Assembly (NCBI RefSeq): GCF_964340395.1
Contig: NC_135549.1
Location: forward strand, 20,385,842-20,449,841
DNA: 64,000 bases
Reading direction: 5' to 3'
Source: Glandiceps talaboti
Taxonomy: Eukaryota > Hemichordata > Enteropneusta > Spengelidae
Below are positions 1 through 11,480 of the stretch, piece by piece. Under the pieces are notes generated by a model. That model saw only the letters and a list, made by a program, of their open reading frames with translations, was not told the DNA's origin and ran no database searches. The translations under genes and the position numbers were made by a program. Numbering within the stretch: the first letter of the stretch is position 1; the number at the start of each line of letters is the position of its first letter.

Positions 1-1290
1 CCTTTATTAGCTCTACTGTCAGCGAAAGCTGAAAGCGTAGCTCTAGGTATTAGGTGGGTATAGAGTATAAAGTATAAGTGAATCATAGGTGTCCGTCAAC
101 TTTTTTTTATTTTCATCATCTTCTCCAAAAGTAACAGTCAGAATACTTCGATATTTGGTGTGCATGTTCCCTGGGGGAGGCTATACAGATTTGTTCATGC
201 CAAGTTGATCTGTCATTTTCAATTTTTTATGATTTTTTTCCAAAAATGATATTTTTATCATCTCCTCAACTTCTACTTGTCAGATTGCTTTGATATCTGG
301 TGTGTTGATGCGCAGAGGGTAGCTTACTCAGATTTGTTAATTCCAAGTCAGCACATCTTCTTTTCTATTTTTGATGATTTTTTTTTGTAATTTAAAAAAA
401 TGAATATGTTAATGAGCATTATGGCTGATGCCATATTGGAAATCAGTCCACGAGACTTTAAGTAAACTGTCACTTTTCAAAAGACACTATTGACGTCAAA
501 CAAGCATTGTAATATGTGCTATAGTCATAATTCTACGCATTGGGCGCCCAAATGACATGTGTTTGTTCAAAACTGAGTTGTAAACTTCAAATCCAAATTC
601 TGCACCCCTTCTACATAATCAGCCAGTCCGCAACACCCTCATTTGCATGCATCATGTGCATTTATCCTTCAGATTGCGACCGTTTACTCTTTGAACGGCT
701 GCTCACAGGCCTTATTTTTGGGTGTTTTCAACTCACTGTAACTTGCACTAGATTTTGTTGAGAATTATAAATATTGCGAAATGTCAAGTACAAGGTTTAA
801 ATACAATGGAATGATGAAAAAAAATTGGCCAAGTCTGCTGACAGGCGCCGGTCACGAGACACTCCATAAATTAAAATATCAGACGATGTTATGTCTACTA
901 CAAGTTCAATGTTTAAGTTGTTGACTTGGTAAATTTGTTAGAAAATTGAAATTCGAATTGCCTCAAAATTATTTTAGATCCCTAGTTTATTTCATTCATC
1001 ATTAAAATTTTCCAGGGTTAAAGCTGTAAGACACTGGAATTATTTATAGCCAACCTCAAAAATCATTTTTCTTCTTTTTCTTGTGTGCATTTCCCAGTCA
1101 TTATTTTTCTGAGATTTTGTGTAATTTTTCATTACAGTAGATTTTTTTAATAAAATGGTGACTGTGGTATAAAAATACAATATCTTACCAACTTTTTGTG
1201 TAAAATTTGTTTTATAGTGAGACATCGTATGAAACCACTAACCACTTTAAATCACTAAAACAAAACTGCATAGTGAAGAGCTGAACAACT
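1..1290. other. AT-rich non-coding stretch with a degenerate tandem duplication
   Basis: No supported gene. Positions about 125-240 and 285-390 are two diverged copies of one unit: both run from a TCAGA start through a GGTGTG element and CAGATTTGTT to a T-rich end. The rest is AT-rich sequence with only short chance frames. Confidence 0.5.
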
Positions 1291-1538
1291 GAACCACTTA
1301 TACATGTTACCAAAATAAAAAATAAAAAGAACAGCGGAGCTATTCTGACCGATAGGTCACTTGTTTAGCTAGTGGTGGAATATTATTAATTTATTTAACA
1401 AAAAATATATATAGATATAAAATTATAAAATGGAAGAAGTACGTCAATTGTGTTATCAGAAGAAAGAAAACATGTGATTGTACAAACATTTGTGGTATAT
1501 TCTTTGGAAAATCTAATTGCTCACAATGTTGTTATTTA

Positions 1539-1700
1539 ATGTCAGACATGAACTGGTATGATGTAAAAAGTAAAAATATTTATAATCCTAAAAATCACAT
1601 GAAAAAAGTTTTTGGGAGGTATAATCTCGATTATTCTCTTTTATCAAGTGTTACAATAATATTTTCATCACTCAATGAAGTTCATACAGAGCCAACATGA
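1539..1700 (+). CDS. Short unrecognised ORF, 53 aa, first of an AT-rich cluster
   Basis: An ATG-initiated frame of 53 codons, Asn/Lys/Tyr-rich. The same frame stays open about 150 bases upstream of the ATG through a cysteine-rich stretch (CDCTNIC, then CSQCC), so the true start or an upstream exon may lie further left. I do not recognise the family. It is followed by two more short open frames in other registers (about 1,700-1,795 and 1,797-1,925), as if one longer reading frame had been broken by indels. The surrounding 1.3-2.4 kb is more AT-rich and more densely packed with short frames than its flanks. Confidence 0.25.
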   Translation: MSDMNWYDVKSKNIYNPKNHMKKVFGRYNLDYSLLSSVTIIFSSLNEVHTEPT

Positions 1701-1796
1701 TGTCGATCACTCAACTTTAGCATTATCATAAAAGCAATTCTATTATACTTAAAAAAAAGTATTGGGAAGCAGCTAAAATACCAGAGTTGAAAATAG

Positions 1797-1925
1797 ATAA
1801 AGACAGTTGCACAGAACAAAATCCTTAAACAGTTTTGGGATAAATGGAATACAAAATACCCAGAGATAAAATTTAGTTGGTGGCGTTTACATTGGCGTCA
1901 AATATTTTCGAAGGTTTTGTATTAA
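1797..1925 (+). pseudogene. Tryptophan-rich open fragment without start codon
   Basis: A 42-codon open stretch with no ATG, ending in TAA. It contains FWDKWNTKYPE and SWWRLHWRQIF, a composition unlike chance AT-rich translation. It lies one register away from a preceding open stretch (KYWEAAKIPELKIDKD, about 1,765-1,825), which suggests a frameshifted relic of a longer protein. Family not recognised. Confidence 0.25.
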
Positions 1926-1998
1926 ATAAATAAAAATATAAGTGTATACAAATATTTCACATCGACAATGAACAAAACCAAATAACTAACAAAGTACA

Positions 1999-2097
1999 AT
2001 GACAAAACAATTTAAACAAAAAGACTTTACTGGATTATTCAGTCAATCTATGATGAAACCGGATATGTCAGTTTTTGATAACGCTGCAGAACAATGA
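1999..2097 (+). CDS. Short ORF (32 aa) overlapping the next by ATGA
   Basis: A 32-codon frame beginning MTKQFKQKDF and ending AAEQ. Its TGA stop overlaps the ATG of the following ORF in an ATGA junction (2,094-2,097), an arrangement common in compact viral or bacterial-type genomes and unusual in animal nuclear DNA. Function unknown. Confidence 0.2.
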   Translation: MTKQFKQKDFTGLFSQSMMKPDMSVFDNAAEQ

Positions 2098-2372
2098 ATG
2101 AAATCTTATTGTTAACTTCAGTTCAAAATTTAAAATCAAACTATGGTCTTGCTGCTATTGGTGAATTTCAAGGTTCCAATGGTGAATTCAAAAGCTGGCT
2201 TTCAGCAAGAATGATAGACGAGCGCCCTAAAAAACTTTTACCAATTTATGTTGTTTCTTACGGATTAGTTCCATCTCATACAAATCCAAACAGAATGTAT
2301 TTTAAATATGCAATGGTAGCCCCGGAGCTACAAGCATCAAACGGTCTTATACCTATTCCAAAAAAAACGTAA
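2094..2372 (+). CDS. Unrecognised 92-aa ORF in AT-rich island
   Basis: An ATG-initiated intact frame of 92 codons with balanced composition (YGLAAIGEFQGSNGEFKSW, later VVSYGLVPSH), ending in a basic tail PKKT. The composition looks like real protein and not simple repeat, but I cannot assign a family. No splice signals are needed. It is preceded by overlapping and nearby short ORFs. It could be an endogenised virus-like or plasmid-like fragment, or a piece of a DNA transposon; the sequence does not decide. Confidence 0.35.
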   Translation: MNEILLLTSVQNLKSNYGLAAIGEFQGSNGEFKSWLSARMIDERPKKLLPIYVVSYGLVPSHTNPNRMYFKYAMVAPELQASNGLIPIPKKT

Positions 2373-2810
2373 GAGTAAAGTATATAAAAAAAAAACATTA
2401 AAAAAAACTAATAATGTAATTTTACATTAACCTATTCTTTTTATTCCGTTCAATTGATTATCTTAAAGGTCATGGAGGTGAAGGACGATGATGTCATACA
2501 CAGTTGAGCCTATTGATATGTAAATGTATTGACCTTTGAACCCTCCGAACAGTATGTTGCGCCTGTAAGATCCCTATTTAAACAATGGCCGGAAGTAGTA
2601 ATAACCTAAGGTCGTTGTCCTCTAAAGGGTGAAGAGGGTTGCCGTTCACTGTCGTTTCAGATACCCTTAACTATAAAACGACAGTGAAAACAAAGACCAT
2701 GTTTGTATGCACTAAAATTTGATATAGATTAAACAATTTTTTTTTAAAGTTAAAATGCTTAATTTATGGGTATGTCGTTCTAGTGGTCCAGAACCACTAT
2801 TTTTATTACT

Positions 2811-2842
2811 ACATACATACATACATACATACATACATACAT

Positions 2843-2873
<31 letters not shown>

Positions 2874-2914
2874 TACATACATACATACATACATACATAC
2901 ATACATACATACAA
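2811..2914. repeat. (CATA)n microsatellite with (CA)n core
   Basis: Uninterrupted tetranucleotide repeat of about 100 bp with a short CA run in the middle. Frames on both strands are open only because of the repeat. Confidence 0.95.
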
Positions 2915-3119
2915 TGTCAAACTGTTTATTTGAATTTGAATTTCCTTATAACATGATGGATTTAGCATATTTCAAGAGGAAGGGTTAACACTGAATGCAG
3001 TTTATTCCAGTAAAATTTGAAATTAGATGGTATTAGCTGAATCAAAGCTTGATGGAGCCAAGTGGGGTGGGTAATTCAAGGACCAAAAGACTGTTTTCTG
3101 GTGCTTTTTCTAAAATGTC

Positions 3120-3365
3120 AAATTTTGAGTAGCCCCCCATTCACTCCCAAGTTTGTGAGTAATCCCCCCTTAAACTCCCCAGTTTTTGAATGAACCCCCC
3201 CCCCCGGTCGTAAAGAAGGACTGCTCCCTAACAAGTATCCAGGGACTGCCACCACCAGGTGTAAGATATACTTTTTATACTATATATCTGTATAAATATT
3301 AGTTAGACTCAAATAGGCCAAAATATACTTCACTGATCATGACAATGAAGTAAATAGCCCTTAAT
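3120..3365 (+). repeat. Interspersed repeat, second copy at 55.60-55.82 kb
   Basis: The stretch from GAGTAATCCCCCCTTAAACTC through GTAAGATATACT to GACAATGAAGTAAATAG recurs in the same orientation at about 55,606-55,816. In both places a (CATA)n tract lies upstream. The family is not identified. Confidence 0.75.
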
Positions 3366-3794
3366 TAACTTGACACAATTTAACGACTTTTAGTGTTTTT
3401 ATATCATTGTATGATCCTTTATAGATGTAGCAAGTTTTGTTGAATTTGCTATTTGGTGCAGCCGTTGTGCCTATATAGCCCCATTTATATCATTAATTAC
3501 GCAAATTATCATGAATTATGCAAGCCACTCCCACCAAAAACTAATAAGCGCTAGGGTACAGCCTGACTATGCCACATCGTAAATTGTAGAACATTATTTC
3601 TTTCACTACTTTTTGAGATATCAGTGGAACAAAATTTCTGCACAGACAGACAGAAACATCATTACGTGCGACATCAGCTTACATACGGGAGCTAGTAAAA
3701 TATACCCTAATATATTTGTCAATACAAAATGATTGATAAGTCGTTGAAACGATGGTTCGTATACGATAATCGATCTTTACTTTTCAACAGGCCG

Positions 3795-4310
3795 ATATCT
3801 GATTTTTACCTCCCGTAAGGGTACGGCGGGAGGTATTAAAAGGGGGATGTCTGTCTGTCTGTCTGTCCGTCTGTCTGTCTGTCAGTGTCATCATTTTCTT
3901 TAAAAAGTTTGGCTCAATTATAATGAAATTTGCTACGCATCTTCTATATGCTAATGGTAAGAACTGATTAGATTTTGATAACATCCAATGAACATTAATG
4001 ACTTATTTGCATAATTAATGGTTTTGAGTAATTAGGCTATATCTTTGGAATGCATACTTCATATTCAATATAATTTGGTGCATATGTTAACCATAACAAG
4101 ATGCATATGTCCTATAACGTTTGAGTTAGCTTAAAGCTTTTACGAATAATTTGCATAATTAATGAACTTCGATAAATCCGCTTTATCTTAAGAATGCAAG
4201 CTTCAAATTTCATATAATTTGGTACATATACCAACCATAACAATGTGCACAAGTTTGTTGACATAATCTTTTTCAACAAAATTAAAACAATCACTCAGTG
4301 AGTGAGTGAC
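3795..4310 (+). repeat. Interspersed repeat of the CTCCCGTAAGG/(TCTG)n/TTATGCAAAT family
   Basis: Begins with a C-rich CTCCCG motif, a (TCTG)n run at about 3,849-3,883, then degenerate units containing TTTGCATAATTAATG. Related copies occur at 28.3-29.4 kb (reverse), 41.3-42.1 kb, 44.4-45.35 kb and 62.9-63.7 kb. Function unknown. Confidence 0.7.
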
Positions 4311-4689
4311 CCTGCCTGTTGTGAGGGTGATATCAATTACATATGACCTGAGCTGTTTTAATACTGGCGTCTATCTCTTCACTTCTCCCATACCAAACCT
4401 CATTCAAAACTTCAACACAACCTTTTAATATCACTGAATAAAAAAAATAACGGATGTATCATGATAAATCCCTTTGCCTAAGTTAAATATTCAAAGACCA
4501 GAAAGTGGGTCATTAGACGGGAAACTGGCGACACACAGACCAAAATATCATCCGATGGTAACCTTTGAACTTTGATCTGGCGACCCATCAGTGTAAGTGT
4601 TTATGACAATATCATTACTCTAGTGTATTGGACGATAACTTCGGATGAAAAGTTAACCGCCGCGTTCATCTGTGAGGTAAATAGTTTGC

Positions 4690-5830
4690 AAATTTAACTG
4701 AGAACTTGGAAAGTGGGTGTAGTTTTCTTAAACTTTGAACGAATGTGGATCACTTCTGTTTTGGCATCATTCAAAACCAACCGATTTTCAATCATCCATT
4801 GACGAATATCATCAATACAACGTTCAACTACGAATCGATGGCACACTAACAACTTTGAACGAATGTGGATCACTTCTGTTTTGGCATCATTCAAAACCAA
4901 CCGATTTTCAATCATCCATTGACGAATATCATCAATACAACGTTCAACTACGAATCGATGGCACACTAACATATGTCATATACAATTGAGTGTCATCGGC
5001 GCATAACATTAAGCCCAGCGCGTGTTTAATGATTATGTCCTCTAATGGTGCCGCATGCGCATAGAGTGTGATCAGTATTGGGCCGAGCCCACTCCCCTGT
5101 GGAACACCACAAACAAACTTAGGTCACTTGGTTCTGATAACACAGCATCAATGCCGAACCGATGTTCCAACCGATACAAAAATAGCTTATGATCAAATAG
5201 ATCAAATAGATCAAATGCTGAGGTCAAATCCAGTAATGAAAGAATGGCTTCTTTATGATCATCGAGTGCAAGTAAAATATCATTTTGGACTCTCAGTAAG
5301 GCACTTTCTGTACTGTGATGTTTTCTATAGGCCGATAGGAATCTAGAATACAATAAAAACTGACTAAAATACTGATCTAATTGAATTTCAGGAATTTATG
5401 CTAAAAAAAATGTTAGAAATAGGTCTATAATTAGATAAAACGTTTTAGAGTCGAAACTGGCTTTTTTTCAATAAAGGTCGAACGAAAGCTTGCTTGTAAA
5501 ATTTAGGAACTGTACTCGAGTGAAATGAAGTATTCACGATTTTGACTAGATCTTGTATCACATCGGGAAGGCACAGTTTCAATAGTTTGGTCGGAATAGG
5601 GTTCAGTGCACAGGATTTCGGGTATATTGCTTCAATAATTTCAGTAAGACTGGCTTTGGTGACATGGGTGAACTCCGTAAAAGAATATGGCAGTAACCCG
5701 TTGACCTTTTCGGAAGCTTAGGGATTTTACTTGAAAAGAAATCGGAGAATGACTGAGCCAATTCAGCTTTGTGGTCATGAATAGGTAACATTGAAGCGGA
5801 CGGGTTCTTGTCACCTATTGAAATTGAATC
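4690..5830 (-). mobile_element. Non-LTR retrotransposon relic (CR1/L2-like reverse transcriptase)
   Basis: On the minus strand, 5,791-5,603 reads like the segment between endonuclease and reverse transcriptase (ELAQSFSDFFSSKI). 5,353-5,072 carries YRKHHSTESALL, LALDD and a LLDLTSAFD segment typical of CR1/L2-clade reverse transcriptases. 4,972-4,694 carries RQWMIENRLVLNDAKTEV, the region after the catalytic box. Register changes and a DLFDLF duplication show it is broken. A 120-bp tandem duplication (4,731-4,850 and 4,851-4,970) repeats the last segment exactly. Confidence 0.8.
4731..4970. repeat. Exact 120-bp tandem duplication inside the retrotransposon relic
   Basis: Two adjacent 120-bp units appear identical base for base. 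As 120 is a multiple of three, the minus-strand reverse-transcriptase frame stays open across the junction. Identity implies a recent duplication, or an assembly artefact. Confidence 0.9.
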
Positions 5831-6011
5831 GTCAATGATGCATATAGCCCAGTGTGATCAGCTGCTTCAATACGAGTCCTGTGATGTGATGCAAGTGCCT
5901 TATTGCAGAGTCTGTTATAGGTACAGAAAGTTGATATTACTGTGAGTCAAACTATTCCATCGATCTATACATAAATTACATATTTTTTCAGCCCCAAATT
6001 GCCTCTGATTA

Positions 6012-6783
6012 CACTCACTGTCGCAGTTTTCGGACAGGGTCATGTTATTCGACGATCACTATTGGATAAACACTGCAAAAACGTAACACCCATAATTTTG
6101 TTTAGACATTTTCCTTATGGTCTTTTTCAACGTGGTTTAAAGTCAGAAATAACTTTGTGGGTGACGTAGTCCCCGCATTTATAACCTTACATCGATGACT
6201 TAGTAATCAGATGACAGTATTAGTAATTGCACACGCACTTCCACGCTGATTTACGTATTTGTCGTGTATGTTATGAATAACGCCACTCCGTTTGATTTAA
6301 ATATTGGGCAAAAACTTTGACATTGTGGTATTTTAATCACCGTTACACTAAAGTTCATTGTTTTTGCAAAGAAATTAGCATGAACACTACTGTCCTACTA
6401 CAGAATTCGACCCTGGTATGGGATTCGATCACAGTTAAAACGCTTGGCAGTATATGTCGTGGGCGCGCAAACGTGAACACTGTCCGATATCTGAGACACT
6501 TCTTTGCTCCAGATACGTACCATATTTTCGCTTAAAAAACACCTCGATTTCACGGAAAATGTCGTCTCGTTTGAACTGAGCACTGGGAGACAAATATTAA
6601 TGAGATATTTGTAGATTTATATGAGAGCGAAATGATATTCAAGTGATTTTATAACATCTCCGCGTATTTTGTTTTAGCGAAAACACTGACAACTACGGCA
6701 CTGTTGTTACGCACGGTAAATTTGTGATATCTGTCGATATCTGTCCGAAAACAGAGTCTGTTCGGAAACTGCGACAGTGAGTG
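6012..6783. mobile_element. TIR element (CACTCACTGTCGCAG ends)
   Basis: Left end 6,012-6,036 (CACTCACTGTCGCAGTTTTC...) matches the reverse complement of 6,759-6,783 (...GGAAACTGCGACAGTGAGTG). A 13-bp direct repeat TTGCCTCTGATTA lies directly left of the element (5,999-6,011) and again at 6,791-6,803, with 7 bp between the right TIR and the repeat. No transposase frame is visible inside, so it is non-autonomous. Confidence 0.75.
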
Positions 6784-6818
6784 CAGTGCTTTGCCTCTGA
6801 TTAGTGCTTTATCTTGTC

Positions 6819-7785
6819 GGTCATGATGGCGGGACTAACGAAATATTTAGTCCGGGTAAAATAGTATCCGGGTAAGGCTTATGCGCATGCGTACATATTT
6901 ATCGTTTGTGGCTGTAAAATTTCGTCCCCTTGGAAGTGTTAACCAGCCGTTTTGCAAAAACTCCATGATGACAATTCTCGGTAAAGTAATACGTTCAGGC
7001 GTATTTATTTACTTGAAATGTGGGGGTGGGCGATGGGGATATTCCCATCAGTTTACCATGACTTAGTCCGATAGTTGCACTTTATGTTTAGCATGATTTT
7101 ACATGTAGTATCATAGCACTTGGGTACTGCTTGCGATTAAAGTGGCAATTTCAAACTGGGAGCACCATTTCGAGTTTCTAATGTTTTGCTACTACACTTG
7201 TACACACGCGTGTGTATGTGTGATTCGTGAGATGTAGTACAGTCTTGCTTGACGGGTCTAGATTACTGATAGGAGAAGGACGTAGGACTAGGGGGATTTG
7301 AATTCATTATTTCTCCATCATTTGAAATCAAAATTCATAATCCCCAATCGATTGGATTCTAGGGTATGCCCCTAGATGTATGTATGCATAATACAAATTG
7401 ATTTCAACAGAATTATTTATTTTATTTTCAAGTACGCCCTCCTAATCACAGTTTTTTTTTCAAGTAACCCTCCAACATATGCTGAAAATTTCGAAGTACT
7501 AGCCCCCAATTCTCCGACCTCTGCCCTCCCTGAGAAGTTTGTGAATAGTGTGTGTAGATTGAAAACATAACTGTCATTCTCTAATAACACACACAGCCAA
7601 TCACAACTCATTTGGAACTGGCGATAGTAGATCGGATCGGATATTACATTGTATTTTACAGGTGGATACAATGTTACGGTGAACAACGTAAAATTTAATC
7701 CGTGCCCATTCTTGCGCATGTTCGTAAACCTTACCCGGATTCTATTTTACAGCGGACTAAAAAAATGTTGGCCATTTCTGGCGTA
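6819..7785. mobile_element. TIR element with about 70-bp imperfect inverted ends
   Basis: The left end (TGATGGCGGGACTAACG ... TTAGTCCGGGTAAAATAG, then GCGCATGCG, 6,819-6,893) is mirrored at 7,710-7,785 (GCGCATG ... CCCGGATTCTATTTTACAG ... GGACTAA ... TTTCTGGCG). No transposase is recognisable between the ends. Confidence 0.6.
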
Positions 7786-8089
7786 CATACGTGCATGAAC
7801 GTGCAATGTTATGGTGTCATACGCATACGCAATTATTGGCGGTGTACCCATGCTTTTCGCGTGCCAAATTTTAGAGTCACCTAAGACTTCATGTATATTT
7901 TCACATCTAAGGGGAGAACCATTTGATTTCGGGGGGGGGCAGGAGGAAATAGGTATTGCATCAATTTTTCCCCATCACTGTGACAGCAAATTTGTTTTCT
8001 GTTGTCAGTCCTGCATCAAATTAATTTTTCCATATGCAGTAGCAATGCAATTTTTTTTCTCGGTTACCAAATGTGTAATGTGTGGTTCA

Positions 8090-8500
8090 TAACTACACAG
8101 GGAACCTTGCACATCCCTGTAACTTTCATATGCCTAGGACAGGGTTGTACACATAGCTGTATAAGCTCAGTGGAGCCACGGGGACTGTACCAGCTATGTG
8201 TACAATATCCCTGTAACAGCTCTGGCCGACACACTAGGTGTAACATACCTAAATTTGACAGATGTGCAACTGGTATGCCAACACCAATGTAACTTGCATG
8301 TGAAAAATAACAATGCAGCATATTTTTTTTTTACAACATCCACGTACAAGAGCTTTTTCCTGCAGCCATGTACCAGCTATGTTAGCATAGATGTAACACA
8401 GGTATTTCCCACAGCCATGTACCAGCTATTTTAGCATATAGCTGTAACATAGGTATTTTCCACAGCCATGTATCAGCTATGTGAGCAGTGCTAGTCAGAT
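8090..8500 (+). repeat. Tandem units around CAGCCATGTACCAGCTATGTT
   Basis: Diverged units of about 45-50 bp with CATGTACCAGCTAT and GATGTAACACAGG. The same units recur at 12,510-12,690 on the other side of the palindromic complex, in direct orientation. Confidence 0.7.
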
Positions 8501-9100
8501 ATGAACAAAGGGGTTGCCACGCTCGATCATGGATGGGTGGGTACCCCGGCTTGTTAGCGAAATTTCATATGTACCCCTTTTCCAGTTAATATTTCAATGA
8601 AAAAGACACCCCCCCCCCTTTTATTTTTGTATACTGAATCTGGGAGAAAATCACTTCAAAAACCCCCTTTTTCCGAAATCCGAGAGGTTTTACCTTCAAC
8701 AATAGACCCTCCACCAAACATATGGTGGAGGGTCTATGCTTCAACTAGCTCTGGATTTCTACACTACGGGGTTTCGACACGACGTGTTGAAACCCCCCGT
8801 AGCGTATAAATCCAGAGTTATACCTTCAACGACACCTAATCCATACACCGCACACGGTCCTGGATTACGTGACCTTTACTCCACGGCCCGGGCCTTCGTC
8901 GGGGATGTTCCTCCAGTGAAAGAGAGAGAGTACTTAGAAATGGGACATCGTACCCATATTCTCGGAGGGTTATCTGAAAAAGTACCCCCTTTTATGATCC
9001 CTCGGACCTGGATGGCCGACGAGATGCGAAACATCCATTGGACCGCGACCAAGAAAACAGATCGTAAATTGTGATATTTCGATTTTGAAGAGTCACTTTC
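8500..9100 (+). repeat. Interspersed repeat with protein-like segment (family copies at 12.7 and 49.0 kb)
   Basis: GATCATGGATGGGTGGG, a C run, and AGCTCTGGATTTCTAC recur at about 48,990-49,330 and in part at 12,720-12,770. A 112-codon frame (8,736-9,074) includes AHGPGLRDLYSTARAFVGDV and ends TKKTDRKL. It looks protein-derived but I recognise no family, and the equivalent at 49.2 kb is not open. A short palindrome (GGGTTTCGACACGACGTGTTGAAACCC) lies at about 8,768-8,797. Confidence 0.5.
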
Positions 9101-10017
9101 ACTGTATGCATGCTCGCAGACGGTGTACGCGTTTCGCTCAAGGGACTACTTACTCGGTATGCAAGCAGTATGGGGGCCCGTTCTGGTCACAATTATGTAG
9201 TATGCTAGAATTAATTTAATGTAGTCTAGAATTAATTTTTATAATGACTGCAATTAATATTATGCACTCCTTGAATTAATTAAATGTGTTTTAAATTAAT
9301 TTCATGTCGAATAGAATAAATTTTTATATTAACTGCAATTAATATTATGTATTCCTTGAATTAATTAAATGTGTTTTGATTAATTTTATGCATTGTAATT
9401 AATTTCATGTATTCCTTGAATTAATTAAATGTGTTTCCGATTAATTTTATATACTGGTCTTAATATTAGGTAGTCTAGTATTAATTTTATGTATTCCTGG
9501 AATTTATTTCATGTTGTCTAGTATTAATTTTGTGTATGTGCTGAATTAATTTTGTGTATGTGCTGAATTAATTTTATGTATGTGCCGAATTAATTTTGTG
9601 TATGTGTCGAATTAATTTTGTGTATGTGCTGAATTAATTTTGTGATGTGTCGAATTAATTTTGGCCCTACAATCCTTTGCGCGAATTAATTTTGGCCCTA
9701 CAATCCTTTGCGCGAGATTTCTTATTCAAAATGGCGGCCCACAGTGGTGCTCGGCGGCTTGTCATTCGAGAAAGGAATCAAGGGGGATTCTACCAATTTT
9801 TGCTCAATCTAAAATCAGTTGTTTGAGTTTTTCTGTCTCGCCTGAATTTAGGATCGACAGACGATCTATATGAAGTTAAGTTTCGAATGTTTGATGCCAC
9901 AGGGACTTTGTCTTTGCTTTTGGATGACTTAGCGAGAGGAGGGCCCAATCCAACGTAGCTGCAATGTTTTGTGGGTTTTTTCGTCTGTTTTGGTGACTTT
10001 TTAAGTGTAAGTGTTTA

Positions 10018-10545
10018 ACCCGCACCTAACGCTACAATTCCTAGTGAAGGAATTCCAATCAGCTGATGCGATGCGGATCTGCATCGCACGTATCAATCCC
10101 TATTTTCGCCAAAATATCGACCTACCTACGGAAAATCTGACATTTCCTAACCGCAACACTTCTTAGGAATCCCCCGCAGCACAATCGACGCCCCGATCTG
10201 CCCTTTCCCCCGTCAAAAACATGCGAAACTAGACAATTTTGAAAACTTTCGCGGCTACGAGATCTCGGCAAATGTATCGAGTGACCAACGACCTTCGTTT
10301 TCAAAATTGTCAAGTTTCGCATGTTCGGCGGCCGTTTTTGACGGGGGAAAGGGCAGATCGGGGCGTCAATTGTGCTGCGGGGGATTCCTAAGAAGTGTTG
10401 CGGTTAGGAAATGTCAGATTTTCCGTAGGTAGGTCGATATTTTGGCGAAAATAGGGATTGATACGTGCGATGCAGATCCGCATCGCATCAGCTGATTGGA
10501 ATTCCTGCACTAGGAATTGTACCGTTAGGTGCGGGTTAAGCACTA
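10018..10545. mobile_element. Near-perfect palindromic foldback element, about 530 bp
   Basis: Begins AACCCGCACCTAACG and ends CGTTAGGTGCGGGTT. The arms mirror each other over most of their length, including CAGCTGATGCGATGC, GGAATCCCCCGCAGCAC and GACGGGGGAAAGGGC, around a short centre near 10,250-10,290. It has no coding capacity. It resembles a MITE or foldback element. Confidence 0.8.
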
Positions 10546-10834
10546 AAACTTAGAAAGTCACCAAAACAGACGAAAAAACCCACAAAACTGCAACAAGACG
10601 CTACAATTATTGCAGCTAAATCCAACGGGACTACCTTCCCATATTATACAAGTAGCACGTAATATAACATCGATACAACTTGGACCTGGACGAAGGCGCT
10701 TTTCGTCTTCGTTGGATAGTCAAAACACTCACTTGAAGCATATCAGCAATTTTCTACCATGGGAAGAAGAGGTCGAACGCAAGTGTTCCTATTGGTGTTT
10801 TGAAATTTCCAAGCGCCTTCGTCCAGGTCCAGGT

Positions 10835-11102
10835 CCAAGTTCGCTTGTAAACTGTTATTCCTTTCCTAAATGGTTTTATTCTTGTCTATGACCGTCCTAA
10901 TACAGAACAGTGACGTTATTATAGGGATTGGCGATATTCTTATAAAATCGGTAGCGATGTCATACCCCCCCCCCCCCCACGTGCATTATTACAACACAGT
11001 GTTGTATGTATATGTAGGGGGTATGACATCGCTACCGTCGTACCGATTTTATAAGAATATAAAACCATTTAGGAAAGGAATAACAGTTTACAAGCGACTG
11101 TG
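10835..11102. repeat. Palindrome at the centre of the inverted-repeat complex
   Basis: CGCTTGTAAACTGTTATTCC (left) is mirrored by GGAATAACAGTTTACAAGCG (right). Inside these, ATTTTATAAGAAT, GGTAGCGATGTCAT and the C/G runs also mirror, around a CACGTG...ACACAGTGTT centre near 10,980-11,005. Confidence 0.75.
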
Positions 11103-11125
11103 GTCCAAGTTGTATCACAGGGGAC

Positions 11126-11480
11126 CAGGAACCGTGTGACAAACAAAACAAAACAAACAAATAAATAAATAAATAAACTATCAAATAAATGACAAATGAA
11201 CAAATGAACGAACGACAAGTATAGGGACAAACAAAATAATTAAATAAACTAGCAAATAAACATATACTCATCGGGGTATACTAGATATGTTTTTTTTCTA
11301 TACAGATAGTGATGGGTATAGAAAATAAACATATCTAGTATACCCCCATGGGTATCTGTTCATTTGCTGGTTTATTTAATTGTTTTATTTGTCCCTATAC
11401 TTTTCGTTCGTTTGCTTGTTCATTTGTCATTTATTAGATAGTTTATTTATTTATTTGTTTGTTTTGTTTGTCACACGGTT
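11126..11480. repeat. Third palindrome of the complex
   Basis: AGGAACCGTGTGACAAAC followed by AAAC/AAAT runs is mirrored by the matching T-rich runs ending GTTTGTCACACGGTTCCT. The centre near 11,290-11,320 carries TATACTAGATATG and its complement. Confidence 0.7.

Noticed and set aside
7417-8321. Several frames of 60-100 codons on both strands
   Set aside because: They overlap in conflicting registers across repeats, lack splice context and show no recognisable motif.
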